From: Ignavibacteriales bacterium UBA1304
GTDB taxonomy: Bacteria > Bacteroidota > Ignavibacteria > Ignavibacteriales > Ignavibacteriaceae
Reading direction: 5' to 3'
Assembly: GCA_002307295.1 (NCBI GenBank)
Contig: DBTY01000055.1
Location: 1 to 64,000 of the forward strand
DNA length: 64,000 nucleotides
Translations under genes and position numbers: made by a program
Notes under the pieces: generated by a model
Told to the model about the DNA's origin: nothing
The model's database searches: none
The model's input: only the letters and a program-made list of their open reading frames with translations
Shown here: positions 9,178 to 19,023 of the stretch, piece after piece
How positions within the stretch are numbered: position 1 is the stretch's first letter
Layout of the letters: the number at the start of each line of letters is the position of its first letter

Positions 9178-9582
9178 TTATTTGTTATATTCTTTTAAAA
9201 TTCTATTTATGCACTTGGATAAAGATTTTTTAATATCATATTCCCAAATTCGAATAACACGCCAACCTGATTTTTTCAACTCTTTAGTAACAAATTTATC
9301 TCTTTGCTGATTGCGATCTATTTTGTTTGTCCAATATTCAATATTTGTTTTAGGAGCAATAAATCTCGTTGGATGTTTATGCCAAAAATCTGAGTCAATA
9401 AAAACAGCAATTTTCTTTCTTCTAAACACAATATCTGGTTTCCCAACTATATTTTTAGCATAAGTTGAGAAATATATCTTGGCTTTTTTTAATTCACTCA
9501 TGATGGCTATTTCAGGTTTAGTTCCTTTTGAGCGAATATTGCGCATATTTTTTGTCCGTTGTTCCAGAGTTAGATTATCCAT
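9178..9582 (-). CDS. vsr: Very-short-patch mismatch endonuclease (Vsr)
   Basis: 134 residues. The family nicks 5' to T:G mismatches that arise by deamination of 5-methylcytosine. Visible motifs: N-terminal RTKNMRNIRSKGTKPE, catalytic Asp in GKPD (D50), FWHKH (66-70), NIEYWTNKIDRNQQRD and GWRVIRIWEYD. The Cys of the usual CFWHGH is Asp here and no other cysteine lies nearby, so the structural zinc site of E. coli Vsr appears absent. Third gene of an R-M operon; its ATG overlaps the preceding stop by one base (TAATG). It presumably protects the methylase's target sites. Confidence 0.92.
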   Translation of the reverse strand: MDNLTLEQRTKNMRNIRSKGTKPEIAIMSELKKAKIYFSTYAKNIVGKPDIVFRRKKIAVFIDSDFWHKHPTRFIAPKTNIEYWTNKIDRNQQRDKFVTKELKKSGWRVIRIWEYDIKKSLSKCINRILKEYNK

Positions 9583-10568
9583 TAATGCACAGAAAAATCC
9601 ATATAATAATTCTCATCGTCGATTTTGTAGAAAGATACATCAGTTCTTCCATAATTGAGTAAGCTCTCTTTTTTGATAAAAGCCCCGTTTGGTAATCCTA
9701 ACCTGTTCCGAAAATACTCACCAAGCAAACTATTGTTATGCGGCGTTTCAATAGCCGCCCCCATAGAATTTTTTTGCGCTCTTGTACATATAAGAGTTTT
9801 ATTATCATCAGTTAAAATAGTAAAATGAGTTGATTTAATAGGGAAAAAATCACTTTTATATATCTTAGGTGAAAGTTGAATATAAGCTTGATTAGGCTCT
9901 CTTTTATCACGTTGTCCCCAATTTAATCCACCTTTATTATGAATATTTCCAATTCTGTCCAATAAAGATACAGTAACATTTTCCAAGGAAGTAAAATTCG
10001 GCTGAAACATCGGTATCGTTTCTGAACCTAAAGGTTCATGAAATTCCTTCGGTTTTCTTTGATATGCTCTATCGTTAAAAATTTGTATTAGATTTTCAGA
10101 ATCTGGATGATTACAGTAAATAGAGTCAGAATCCATGCTTTCAAAATAGCTTAGTGCTTCAGTATTATTACATTCAGATAAGGTTTCTTTTTGTATTTTT
10201 TCATTAAAGGCCGTTTGTGTATAATTTGCTGAGCCAAGAAAACTAAAACGCGGTTCATTACCTTGCAACCAGATATAAACCTTTGAATGAACTGGTGGAT
10301 TAGACGTCCGATAACTGCATTGAAATTTTTCTTCAAAATTATTTACGATTTGTTTGAATCCATTATGATTGCTGACAGAAATACCTTCTGTTGAACTCAT
10401 GCCAATAATTAGCTTAATTTCAATATCTGTTTTCCCGATATTAGTTAATTCCCTTAAATGATGAAACGCCATGGCTGATGTTGCATATCCTGAAATAATT
10501 AAAAGCTTATTGCAACCGCTTATTGCTGGTTCCATAAGAATGCGATTAAAAAGGTTATTTATAATCAT
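9582..10568 (-). CDS. NgoFVII-like type II restriction endonuclease (PLD superfamily)
   Basis: About 328 residues from the ATG at 10568, which overlaps the methylase stop as ATGA; an in-frame TTG at 10580 is less likely. It has a phospholipase-D-type nuclease core: VHSKVYIW (HxK) followed by FSFLGSANYTQTAF, the pattern H-x-K-x(16-18)-S/N of the NgoFVII/BfiI-type metal-independent nucleases. The C-terminal half probably recognises DNA. With one HKD motif per chain it should act as a dimer. The neighbouring C5 methylase and Vsr support the call; the recognition sequence cannot be read from the gene. Confidence 0.82.
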   Translation of the reverse strand: MIINNLFNRILMEPAISGCNKLLIISGYATSAMAFHHLRELTNIGKTDIEIKLIIGMSSTEGISVSNHNGFKQIVNNFEEKFQCSYRTSNPPVHSKVYIWLQGNEPRFSFLGSANYTQTAFNEKIQKETLSECNNTEALSYFESMDSDSIYCNHPDSENLIQIFNDRAYQRKPKEFHEPLGSETIPMFQPNFTSLENVTVSLLDRIGNIHNKGGLNWGQRDKREPNQAYIQLSPKIYKSDFFPIKSTHFTILTDDNKTLICTRAQKNSMGAAIETPHNNSLLGEYFRNRLGLPNGAFIKKESLLNYGRTDVSFYKIDDENYYMDFSVH

Positions 10569-11743
10569 TGAATACCACAAGCTAATTGGGGATAAATATT
10601 TTTTTCTTTTTCGAAAATAGAATATTGTTCTTTGCTGGAAGAAATATTATACAGCTCTTGATGTTGGAAATTTACTAAAGGCGGAATATTGCAATCTATA
10701 GAATCATATTCTATCTTTGCAAAACTTTTTAGTAAAGCTTCAAAAATAATTTTTGCACCCATTGGCGGTACCGCCATACCGATTTGTTTCCTAACGCTTT
10801 CTTTTGATCCACAAAACTCAAAACTATCTGGAAAAGTTTGCAATCTCGCTCTTTCTCGATTTGTTAACGCTCTATTTTCCTTCCAGTGATAAACATGAGT
10901 TCCACCACCACCACTACCTGTTATTGTATAAGAAGGTTTCTCGGGTTCTAGTCGTTTATATATTTGACTAATTTTCGCTCCTTTTACATTTAATTGTAGT
11001 TCTTCAGGCAAATTAGCTGTAAAAGCATTTTCACCGGGCTTTATAAATTTGAGCCTTTTTATTACTTGTTCCGATTGCTTAGTCAATTCATTATTTGGCG
11101 CATTGCTGAGAATGGGTGGGTTTTCTATCGCATTTCGAGCGCTTATGTCTACATTTTTATAAGGTTCTGCAGAAGGAACTCTGTATACTATGTCTAAATC
11201 TTTTCGAATTCCAATGATAATAATTCTCTGTCGTGTTTGGGGAACTCCATAATTATTAAATTTATATAAATGAGGATAAACTGAATAGCCAGTATCAAAT
11301 AAATCTTGCAAAATAGTACTGAAAGTTTTTCCTTCATTTGAGTTGCGTAATCCGCCTACATTTTCAGCTAAAAACCATTTAGGTTGAAAGATTTTCAATG
11401 CTTTTACACCCAAAGAATATAAAGGACCATAGACGCCGTCTATTCCTTTTTGTTCGCCGACTACGCTAAAATCATTGCAAGGGAATCCAAATGCAAGAGC
11501 ATCAATTTCTGATATGTTTTTAAGAATATCGAAATCTAATTTTCTTATGTCTTTATGTATAACTGACTTTGGATTATCTGAACAAATATTATTCTTATAT
11601 GTATTACAGGAATCTTTATCATAATCTGTTGACCAGACATGTTCGATTTCAAAAACATCATTTGCCGTATATACTTTAGCAAGCTTTGCTGCCAATCCAA
11701 GTCCGCCTGGGCCACAAAACAATTCGCCAAGTCTAAATATCAT
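10565..11743 (-). CDS. DNA (cytosine-5) methyltransferase of a type II R-M system
   Basis: 392 residues with the ordered C5-methylase motifs: I LFCGPGGLG (8-16), IV GFPCNDFS with catalytic C89, VI ENV (127-129), VIII QTRQR (169-173), a target-recognition region (about 185-300), IX RERARLQTFP, and X GMAVPPMGAKII. Complete and apparently active. It transfers a methyl group from AdoMet to C5 of cytosine in the cognate site and protects DNA from the nuclease that follows. First gene of the operon M-R-Vsr with 4-nt and 1-nt overlaps. The three genes look more AT-rich than their neighbours, consistent with acquisition by transfer. Confidence 0.95.
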   Translation of the reverse strand: MIFRLGELFCGPGGLGLAAKLAKVYTANDVFEIEHVWSTDYDKDSCNTYKNNICSDNPKSVIHKDIRKLDFDILKNISEIDALAFGFPCNDFSVVGEQKGIDGVYGPLYSLGVKALKIFQPKWFLAENVGGLRNSNEGKTFSTILQDLFDTGYSVYPHLYKFNNYGVPQTRQRIIIIGIRKDLDIVYRVPSAEPYKNVDISARNAIENPPILSNAPNNELTKQSEQVIKRLKFIKPGENAFTANLPEELQLNVKGAKISQIYKRLEPEKPSYTITGSGGGGTHVYHWKENRALTNRERARLQTFPDSFEFCGSKESVRKQIGMAVPPMGAKIIFEALLKSFAKIEYDSIDCNIPPLVNFQHQELYNISSSKEQYSIFEKEKNIYPQLACGIQ

Positions 11744-12046
11744 ATTAACCTATCTTTTTATTTTAGCCCAAATATAGTTCTTTATTTTATATTTTAAAAT
11801 ATAAATAAAATGGACAATTAATTACGATTAGACGTATTTTTTTGGGGAGGGAGCATGATGGATATAGCAAATTAAACTTTTCCTATTTTGTATATTCATT
11901 TCCTAAATCTTTATATATGCTTGTATCTTGATGTTATTCCAGCTAATACCAAGTAAGTATTGCCTCAATATTTATATCCTGTAATTATGTCAGCTTCCCA
12001 AGCTGAATGTCGTCGTCAGCCAAAAACCTTGATTTAACTTCAAAAA
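11744..12046. other. Intergenic region upstream of the R-M operon
   Basis: No gene seen. It contains a perfect 20-bp AT palindrome at 11786-11805 (TTTATATTTT/AAAATATAAA), about 45-60 nt before the methylase start, possibly a promoter element or operator. No controller (C) protein gene is nearby. The rest is AT-rich and featureless. Confidence 0.35.
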
Positions 12047-12069
12047 AGCTCCGCATTTTGGGCGGAGCT
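12042..12069 (-). terminator. Intrinsic terminator of the propeller protein gene
   Basis: On the minus strand AGCTCCGC (12069-12062) pairs with GCGGAGCT (12054-12047), followed by a T run. Confidence 0.75.
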
Positions 12070-12099
12070 CTTAAGAAAATTTACGATATACAAAAAATG

Positions 12100-14154
12100 T
12101 TACTTCGCTAAAATCATTTTTCTGCTTTGCGAGTAGCTTCCGGCGTCAAGTCTGTAAAAATATACTCCGCTTGATAATTTACCCGCGTCAAACTTTACTG
12201 TATGACTTCCGGCTTCCATATATCCGTTAACAAGAGTCATAACTTCCTGCCCAAGCATATTAAATACTTTTAAACTGACTTCAGAATTCTTTGGCAGCTG
12301 ATAATTGATAGTCGTAGTTGGATTAAACGGGTTCGGGTAATTTTGCGCTAACGCATAAGAACGGACTAAATTATCAGTATTTTTAGTTACGGCGGTAATT
12401 TCAGATAGCGAACGTTTCCAAACGCCGCCGCCAAACGCGCCTGCGTATAAATTAGCCCCGCTTACATATAACGACGTAACGTCGTAATTCTGAATTCCTT
12501 CATTTATTGCCGTCCAGTTTTTACCTCCGTCGGATGAATGATAGACGCCAAGCCCTACAGCTGAAACAAAAACGTCCGTTCCATAAAAAGCCAGATCATT
12601 AATTGTAGCTCCGCTAAAACCTGCGGAATACCAGTTTGCGCCTTTATCAGACGAGGCGAAAAGTCCATTTGCAGTTCCGGCAAATAAATAAACGCCGTTA
12701 TAATTCAATAATAAAACCACGTCGCCAGAAAATCCTGCGGAAACCCACGACGAACCATTATCAGTAGAATGATAAACTCCTCCTGAAGAAACGCCTGCAA
12801 AAACGTCGTTTCCATAAGCCGATAACAACCATACGCCCAAATCAGGCAAACCGGTGTTAGTCTGACTCCATGAAGCGCCTTTATCTGTTGAACGATAAAC
12901 GCCAGAACTAAATGAGCCGGCAAACACTGAAGAACTATTTGAGGCTAATGTAAGAATCAAAGTATCGGTAATTCCATTTTTTAGCAGATTCCAGGATGTC
13001 CCTTTATCAGTTGAACGGAAAACGCCCTTGCCCCATGTAGCGGCGTAAATGTACCCATCTTGCGCTTTAAAGTCTTGAATAGGGCTTTCTTTTAAACCGA
13101 TATTTGACTCATTCCAACCTGTTCCGCTGTTAGAAGAGAAAAACACATTATAATCGTCAGCGGCATATATTACGGAACTATCAGCGCACAAAGTTTTTAT
13201 ACCGGAGCTAATCAGTCCTGTTTTAGCTTCAGACCATTTCAAAGCGCTATTATCAAAACGGTATACCCCGTTATATGTTCCGGCAAGCAGCGACGAGCCT
13301 GAATATATAAAAGAAGCGACATCATAATTAAGAAGACCAGTATTAATTTTCGCCCAACTGTTTCCGTCGTCAGTAGAATAATATGTTCCGTCTCCAGAAG
13401 TTGCCGCATAGATAGCGCCGTTGTTTACATATAGAGCTTCAACAATTTTGGCTGACAAATTAGATTGCTGCCATGTTGAGCCGCTATCGGCAGAAACATA
13501 AAGCCCTTCGCCGGTAGTCCCCACAAATAGTTTTGAGTTCTTAATAGCAATCGTTTTTAATTCCTTAGAGCTAATAGATTCTCCAAAAGAAGTCCAATTA
13601 TCTCCTTTGTTATCGGAGTAATATATTCCGCTTGCTCCGGTAACGCCGTATAAACGGGAACCATCAGCAATAAACGATACAAAAATAGAATCGCTCAATC
13701 CATTATTTATTATTGTCCAGTTTTCTCCGTTATCGGTTGAACGAATAATGCCGTTATCCTGAGTAGATGCAAAAATTATACTGTCGCACTCAGTCATGGA
13801 CCAAACATACGAACCAGAAATGCCGTTATTTACAGACGTCCAACTTGAACCGTTATTGCTTGAACGATAAATTCCGTTTTCAGAACCCGCAAAAACATAG
13901 CTTCCGTTTGTTGCAAACGCTTCTATATAATAATCGCCCAAACCATTATTAACGGCAGCCCAGCTATTGCCTCCGTCTGTAGAACGGAATACTCCGCCGC
14001 CATAAGTAGCGGCATATAGATACGCCCCGTTTGTAATAAAACTATTTATTTCTCCCCCTTCAGGGCCTGCGGTTTGTTTCCATTGAGCGGATGTAAATGC
14101 ATTTATAAAAAAAACAAGAACGACAGTTAACAGTAAGTAACGGAAATAATTCAT
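12100..14154 (-). CDS. T9SS-exported YCF48/BNR beta-propeller protein
   Basis: About 684 residues from the ATG at 14154 (an upstream in-frame TTG at 14166 is possible). Signal peptide (FINAFTSAQ), then some 13-14 tandem repeats of about 40 residues around GVYRSTDNGSSWT, the Asp-box/YCF48 blade motif, which probably form two stacked propellers. The C-terminal 85 residues are a T9SS sorting domain: NYPNPFNPTTTINY, a central LKVFNMLGQEVMTLV strand, GVYFYRL and a final SRKMILAK. Exported across the outer membrane and attached or released at the surface. The ligand is unknown; Asp-box proteins occur in adhesins and in glycan or metal-binding surface proteins. Confidence 0.88.
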   Translation of the reverse strand: MNYFRYLLLTVVLVFFINAFTSAQWKQTAGPEGGEINSFITNGAYLYAATYGGGVFRSTDGGNSWAAVNNGLGDYYIEAFATNGSYVFAGSENGIYRSSNNGSSWTSVNNGISGSYVWSMTECDSIIFASTQDNGIIRSTDNGENWTIINNGLSDSIFVSFIADGSRLYGVTGASGIYYSDNKGDNWTSFGESISSKELKTIAIKNSKLFVGTTGEGLYVSADSGSTWQQSNLSAKIVEALYVNNGAIYAATSGDGTYYSTDDGNSWAKINTGLLNYDVASFIYSGSSLLAGTYNGVYRFDNSALKWSEAKTGLISSGIKTLCADSSVIYAADDYNVFFSSNSGTGWNESNIGLKESPIQDFKAQDGYIYAATWGKGVFRSTDKGTSWNLLKNGITDTLILTLASNSSSVFAGSFSSGVYRSTDKGASWSQTNTGLPDLGVWLLSAYGNDVFAGVSSGGVYHSTDNGSSWVSAGFSGDVVLLLNYNGVYLFAGTANGLFASSDKGANWYSAGFSGATINDLAFYGTDVFVSAVGLGVYHSSDGGKNWTAINEGIQNYDVTSLYVSGANLYAGAFGGGVWKRSLSEITAVTKNTDNLVRSYALAQNYPNPFNPTTTINYQLPKNSEVSLKVFNMLGQEVMTLVNGYMEAGSHTVKFDAGKLSSGVYFYRLDAGSYSQSRKMILAK

Positions 14155-14383
14155 AATAGGATCCAACCATTTTTAAATTTAGTAGTAAAATATAAAATTA
14201 AGCCCTGTATATTACAAATTCTCTTAATAATAAAAGATTATTTCCACTTTTAACGTCGCGGTTTTTCTTTTTCTTATAGTAAGATTATGGTATATAAATT
14301 AATTTTCTATTTGGATACAACTTTTTTTTATTCTTCGAGTCTAATTAAGCAAAAGTAGACATAAATTTATAAAAGAGCGATGG

Positions 14384-17035
14384 ATGATACGATTTTACAT
14401 TGTTTTGGCGTTTTTTACTCTGAATTCGTTTGTATTTGGAGGCGGCGTTACAAATATGCAAAAAAATATGAATGCTATTAAGGTTAATAAAACAGATATT
14501 ATATTTGACGGAAAACTTACTGAAAAGGCATGGGAGGCTGAGCCAGTAAGCGGATTTATTCAGTCCGACCCTGACGAAGGAGCTCCTTCTACAGAAAAAA
14601 CGGCTGTCTGGATAGCCTATGACGAAGACAACCTTTACGTTGCGGCGCGGATGTTCGATTCTAAACCAGATTCAATTGATAAAAGCCTGGCAAGAAAGGA
14701 TAGCTGGTTTGATTCAGACTGGTTCTTTTTCTATATAGACCCGCACAAAGATAAAAAAACCGGATATTATTTTAAAGTTAACGCAGGCGGATCAACCGGC
14801 GACGGCGTTTTGTATAACGATAGCTGGGATAGCGATTCGTGGGATGGTATTTGGGAAGCCAAAACTAATGTTGATAAAAACGGCTGGACTGTTGAAATGC
14901 GCATCCCTTTTTCTCAATTCCGTTTTAACGCCGCCGATAGCATGGTTTGGGGAGTTAATTTTTCTCGTAGGATAAAGAGAACAAATGAAAAATCGTTCCT
15001 TGTTATGACTCCTAAAAAAGAGAGCGGATTTGTTTCAAGATTTGTTTTGTTAGACGGACTGAATGGAATAAAACCAAAACAGCGCATTGAATTTATTCCT
15101 TATCTTGTTCAAAAAGCCCAGTTTCTTAAACACGACGCTAACGATCCTTTTTATAAATCTTCGCAATACAGAACCCTTCCCGGAGCTGATATTAAAATTG
15201 GAATAGGCAGCAATTTAAACTTAGACGCTACAATTAATCCCGATTTTGGGCAGGTTGAAGTCGATCCGGCAGTTGTAAATCTTTCGGCATTTGAATCTTA
15301 TTTTGATGAAAAAAGACCTTTCTTTATTGAAGGTTCGGATATTTTTTCATTTGGATTTGGCGGTTCTTCAAGCTATAGCTCGTTTAATTTCGGCATCCCT
15401 GAACTTCTTTATACCCGCAGAATCGGAAGAACTCCGCAAGGAGACGTTTCGTCTTACGACTATATTGACATCCCTGGCGAAACTAAAATTATCGGCGCGG
15501 CAAAATTGACTGGAAAGCTAGACACTGTTACTTCTATCGGAGCGCTTAGCGCAGTTACCGAAAGAACTTTCGCCACGCTTGATTATAACGGCGTTAGAAC
15601 AAAAGAAGTAGTTGAACCGCTTACTCACTATGGAGTTCTTAGAGCAAGAAGAGAATTTAATAACGGCGCGCAGGCTCTTGGTTTTATGCTCACCGGCGTC
15701 AACCGCGATCTTAGCGATAGCAGCTCTAAAGCGCAATTTTCTAACTCCGCTTACGATCTTGGCATTGACGGTTGGACTTTTCTTGACGCCGATCAGGAAT
15801 ATGTTGTTACCGGCGCTTTTGCAGGCTCTTATGTGAAAGGCTCTAAAGAGTATTTGCAAACGCTACAGGAAAAGCCTTACCGTTATTATCAGCGCCCAGA
15901 CGCCACTTACATTACGATTGATTCTTCCAGGACTTCCCTTGCAGGCGCTTATGGCAGACTTATGCTAAATAAACAAAAAGGCAATTTTTACATTAATTCT
16001 GCAATAGGATTTGTTTCGCCGGGTTTTGAAAATAACGACATCGGCTATCAGTTTATGGCCGATAGAATTAATGGACATTTGCTTACAGGATACTCATGGT
16101 ACGATCCGGATAAAATTTTTAGGTCTAAAAGTATTTTTGGCGCTTATGCCCGTACGACAGATTTTGAAGGGAATACTCTTTCTAGCTTTTTGTGGTATTC
16201 TTCAAGTTTTCAGTTTTTAAATTACTACGGATTTAATTTAGGCGCCAGTTACAGCTTTGAGACTCTTAACAAAACTTTAACCCGCGGGGGTCCTCTTACA
16301 ATCTCTCCGGCTTCTTATTCAATTAATTTAAGCGCATACTCCGATAGTCGCGATAAGCTTAGCGTAAACCCATATTGTTATTACTCCAACGACGCTACTA
16401 ATAGTAATGATTTTAGCTTAGGCGTTTCGTTTGTCTGGAGACCAAACCCCCAGATATACGTTAGCTTTGAACCGCATTTTGAACATCAAATTTACAAGCG
16501 TCAATGGATTGATAATTTTTCTGACGATTTAGCAGCCGCCACTTATAAAACGCGTTATGTTTTTGCAGACCTTGAGCAAAAAACTTTTGACGCCGGGATT
16601 AGAATGAATATGACGTTTACTCCCGCTTTAAGCTTTCAGGTATATTTGCAGCCGCTAATTTCCGTCGGCTCGTATACAAACTACAAAGAGCTTGCAAAAC
16701 CTCATACGCTTAATTTTGCTTTATACAAAAATACCGGCGCAAATATTTCGTACGATAAAGACGCTAATAAGTACACGATCGATCCGGACGGCGCAGGCTC
16801 CGCTTCGTCTTTTACATTTGACAGGCCTGATTTTAATTACAAGTCTTTACGCGGCACAGCCGTCCTGCGCTGGGAAGCCCGCCCCGGTTCTGTTCTCTTT
16901 CTTGTGTGGACTCACGAACAGACGGACGATAATGACGCCGGCAATTTAGAATTTGGAAGAGACTTCAGACACTTAATTCAGAGTCAGGGAAATAATATTT
17001 TTCTGATTAAGTATTCTTATTGGTTTCATGTTTAG
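14384..17035 (+). CDS. DUF5916 outer-membrane protein with N-terminal CBM9-like domain
   Basis: 883 residues. Signal peptide about 1-19. Residues 32-230 form a CBM9-like domain (IIFDGKLTEKAWEAEPVSGF, AYDEDNLYVAARMFDS, WFFFYIDPHKDKKTGYYF, GWTVEMRIPFSQFRF). Residues 245-883 are the DUF5916 region, rich in alternating aromatic strands and ending in YWFHV, typical of an outer-membrane beta-barrel. The motif FGQVEVDPAVVNLSAFESYF and EKRPFFIEGSDIFSFG are characteristic of this family. Function unknown; an outer-membrane polysaccharide or peptide handling role is plausible. Monocistronic. Confidence 0.88.
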   Translation: MIRFYIVLAFFTLNSFVFGGGVTNMQKNMNAIKVNKTDIIFDGKLTEKAWEAEPVSGFIQSDPDEGAPSTEKTAVWIAYDEDNLYVAARMFDSKPDSIDKSLARKDSWFDSDWFFFYIDPHKDKKTGYYFKVNAGGSTGDGVLYNDSWDSDSWDGIWEAKTNVDKNGWTVEMRIPFSQFRFNAADSMVWGVNFSRRIKRTNEKSFLVMTPKKESGFVSRFVLLDGLNGIKPKQRIEFIPYLVQKAQFLKHDANDPFYKSSQYRTLPGADIKIGIGSNLNLDATINPDFGQVEVDPAVVNLSAFESYFDEKRPFFIEGSDIFSFGFGGSSSYSSFNFGIPELLYTRRIGRTPQGDVSSYDYIDIPGETKIIGAAKLTGKLDTVTSIGALSAVTERTFATLDYNGVRTKEVVEPLTHYGVLRARREFNNGAQALGFMLTGVNRDLSDSSSKAQFSNSAYDLGIDGWTFLDADQEYVVTGAFAGSYVKGSKEYLQTLQEKPYRYYQRPDATYITIDSSRTSLAGAYGRLMLNKQKGNFYINSAIGFVSPGFENNDIGYQFMADRINGHLLTGYSWYDPDKIFRSKSIFGAYARTTDFEGNTLSSFLWYSSSFQFLNYYGFNLGASYSFETLNKTLTRGGPLTISPASYSINLSAYSDSRDKLSVNPYCYYSNDATNSNDFSLGVSFVWRPNPQIYVSFEPHFEHQIYKRQWIDNFSDDLAAATYKTRYVFADLEQKTFDAGIRMNMTFTPALSFQVYLQPLISVGSYTNYKELAKPHTLNFALYKNTGANISYDKDANKYTIDPDGAGSASSFTFDRPDFNYKSLRGTAVLRWEARPGSVLFLVWTHEQTDDNDAGNLEFGRDFRHLIQSQGNNIFLIKYSYWFHV

Positions 17036-17049
17036 TAAACTTTATTAAT

Positions 17050-17079
17050 GCCCCTTCAATGCGCCGCGCCATTGAAGGG
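17050..17079. terminator. Hairpin after the DUF5916 gene
   Basis: CCCTTCAATG (17052-17061) and CATTGAAGGG (17070-17079) form a 10-bp stem with a GC-rich 8-nt loop. No T run follows, so it may be a REP-like element or RNA stabiliser rather than an intrinsic terminator. Confidence 0.45.
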
Positions 17080-17260
17080 CGGGCTTGATATTGCCTTAAA
17101 ACATACTCGCGCTTATTGTAACAACATTAAGGCGTTCCATTCTATTCAATCAGTTTATTAACTAAAAATTTTATAGTTTTGCTCATTAATACAAATATAT
17201 TTATTTTCATATAATAAAATTTTGTAAAATTTTCTTTTTATGATATTTCAAGGCGGTAAA

Positions 17261-18856
17261 ATGGACAAAACTGATTTCAAGTACCGGTGGTTTGTGTTTG
17301 GGGATATAAACGGTTTCTTTGGTCTGATGTTCGATAATGTATCGGTTCTATCGTATCTAGCAGGGATACTTATTTTTGCTTTTAATTATCCGGCCGATAT
17401 TGTGTATGGCAAAATGCTCCCCGGGACGGCTCTCGGCGTTCTGTTTGGAGATATTGTTTATACAATTATGGCGTTCAGGTTAGCTAAAAAGAAAGGAAGT
17501 TCGTCAGTAACGGCAATGCCTCTTGGACTAGACACTCCCTCTACTTTGGGAATTGCGCTTACAGTTTTAGGGCCCGCGTTTATATACCTCAAAGGAACGG
17601 GAATGAATCCCCGCGACGCCGCTATGATGACCTGGTATATTGGCATGGCGACAATGGTGCTAATAGGAATTATTAAAATTGTATTTTCATTTATCGGCGA
17701 ATGGGTTCGGAAAGTTGTTCCACAGGCAGGATTGCTTGGAAGTCTTGCGGGTCTTGGTCTTGCTCTAATTGGTTTTGTTCCGTTAGTTGATATTTTCGGT
17801 TTGCCTGTAATTGGCATACTGGCGCTTGGAATAATTCTTTATACTTTAGTCGCAAAAATTAAACTGCCATTTAAAATTCCCGGAGTATTTGGCGCAATTG
17901 CAATTGGAACTGCGCTATACTATATATTAGCGCCAATGGGAATATTGGGCGTATCCTACGCTCCGCCCGCTATGAATTTCAACCCTGGTTTTCCATTGCC
18001 TACATTAGGCTTTGTTCACGGTTTTGCTGAAGCTCTTAGATACCTGCCAATTGCGTTTCCGTTTGCAATACTTACTGTAGTCGGCGGGATCAACGTTACT
18101 GAAAGCGCAAGAGTTGCCGGAGACGATTATAAAACTAGAGATATACTTTTAACCGAAGCCTTTTCGACTCTTATTGCAGGATTATTCGGCGGCGTAGCTC
18201 AAACTACCCCTTACATCGGTCAGCCTGCTTACAAAGACATGGGAAGCAGAGCCGGATATACTTTATTAACCGGTTTATTCATCGGGCTTGGAGGCATTTT
18301 AGGATACATCTCATTCATTGTAGAATTAATCCCGCGCGCAGTATTAGCCCCTATATTGGTCTTCGTAGGCCTTGATATTATATCGCAGGCATATAAAGTA
18401 TGCCCCAAACGGCATTTTCCTGCAATTTCAATTGCGTTCTTCCCAATGGTGGCAAGACTGCTTCAGATAAAATTCAGCAATACGGAAACCGTTACGGCGG
18501 ACACATTTAATAAACTAATGAATACGCCAGGCAAAACCCTGCCGGAAATGTTAGTTATCGTCGCTTTAGGAAACGGTTTTATTTTAACCGCTATGCTTTG
18601 GGGCGCTTTTGTTGCGACTATGATAGACCGGCAGCTAAAAAAATCAGCGGTCTTTTTTCTCATTTGCGCAGTGTTAACTTTCTTTGGAATAATTCATTCC
18701 GTTATCCCGGACGGAAGCATGTATCTGCCCTGGACGCTCCCCTGGAATATGCAGCAAATTCCTTACCAGGTTGGAGCCGCTTATTTAATTTTATCGGTTA
18801 TGATGTTCTTATTCTCTTACACTAAAGAAAGCAAAGAAGCGTTTGTGGAAGATTAA
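17261..18856 (+). CDS. NCS2-type xanthine/uracil-like permease
   Basis: About 531 residues with 12-14 transmembrane helices. The start is placed at 17261 because AAGGCGG lies 5 nt upstream; an in-frame ATG at 17240 has no such site. Conserved segments (GDINGFFGLMFDNV, MLPGTALGVLFGDIVYTI, VTAMPLGLDTPSTLGIALTVLGPAF) place it in the NCS2 nucleobase permease superfamily, in a divergent branch usually annotated only as xanthine/uracil permease. The substrate is not deducible. Monocistronic with a strong terminator at 18886-18925. Confidence 0.82.
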   Translation: MDKTDFKYRWFVFGDINGFFGLMFDNVSVLSYLAGILIFAFNYPADIVYGKMLPGTALGVLFGDIVYTIMAFRLAKKKGSSSVTAMPLGLDTPSTLGIALTVLGPAFIYLKGTGMNPRDAAMMTWYIGMATMVLIGIIKIVFSFIGEWVRKVVPQAGLLGSLAGLGLALIGFVPLVDIFGLPVIGILALGIILYTLVAKIKLPFKIPGVFGAIAIGTALYYILAPMGILGVSYAPPAMNFNPGFPLPTLGFVHGFAEALRYLPIAFPFAILTVVGGINVTESARVAGDDYKTRDILLTEAFSTLIAGLFGGVAQTTPYIGQPAYKDMGSRAGYTLLTGLFIGLGGILGYISFIVELIPRAVLAPILVFVGLDIISQAYKVCPKRHFPAISIAFFPMVARLLQIKFSNTETVTADTFNKLMNTPGKTLPEMLVIVALGNGFILTAMLWGAFVATMIDRQLKKSAVFFLICAVLTFFGIIHSVIPDGSMYLPWTLPWNMQQIPYQVGAAYLILSVMMFLFSYTKESKEAFVED

Positions 18857-18885
18857 ATAAAGAGTTTTTTTAGTTCAAAAAGGAC

Positions 18886-18925
18886 AAAAGCCTTTGCGCA
18901 ATTAACTGCGCAAAGGCTTTTCTGC
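18886..18925 (+). terminator. Perfect 15-bp hairpin terminator
   Basis: AAAAGCCTTTGCGCA (18886-18900) and its exact reverse complement (18907-18921) with loop ATTAAC. The arms' own A and T ends supply the tracts, so it may work on both strands. Confidence 0.8.
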
Positions 18926-19023
18926 AAAACATAGAAGCAAAATTGCCTCTCACTTTTTACTACTTTATAAACTTGTTAATTTGTGTTATATTTAAATTTA
19001 TTAATTAACCTAAGAAAAAATAC

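Noticed and set aside
14313..14345. GTCTAAT at 14339-14345 before the DUF5916 gene as a fifth ECF site
   Set aside because: The nearest -35-like sequence (GGATA) is 21 nt away and imperfect, outside the 17-18 nt pattern of the other four.
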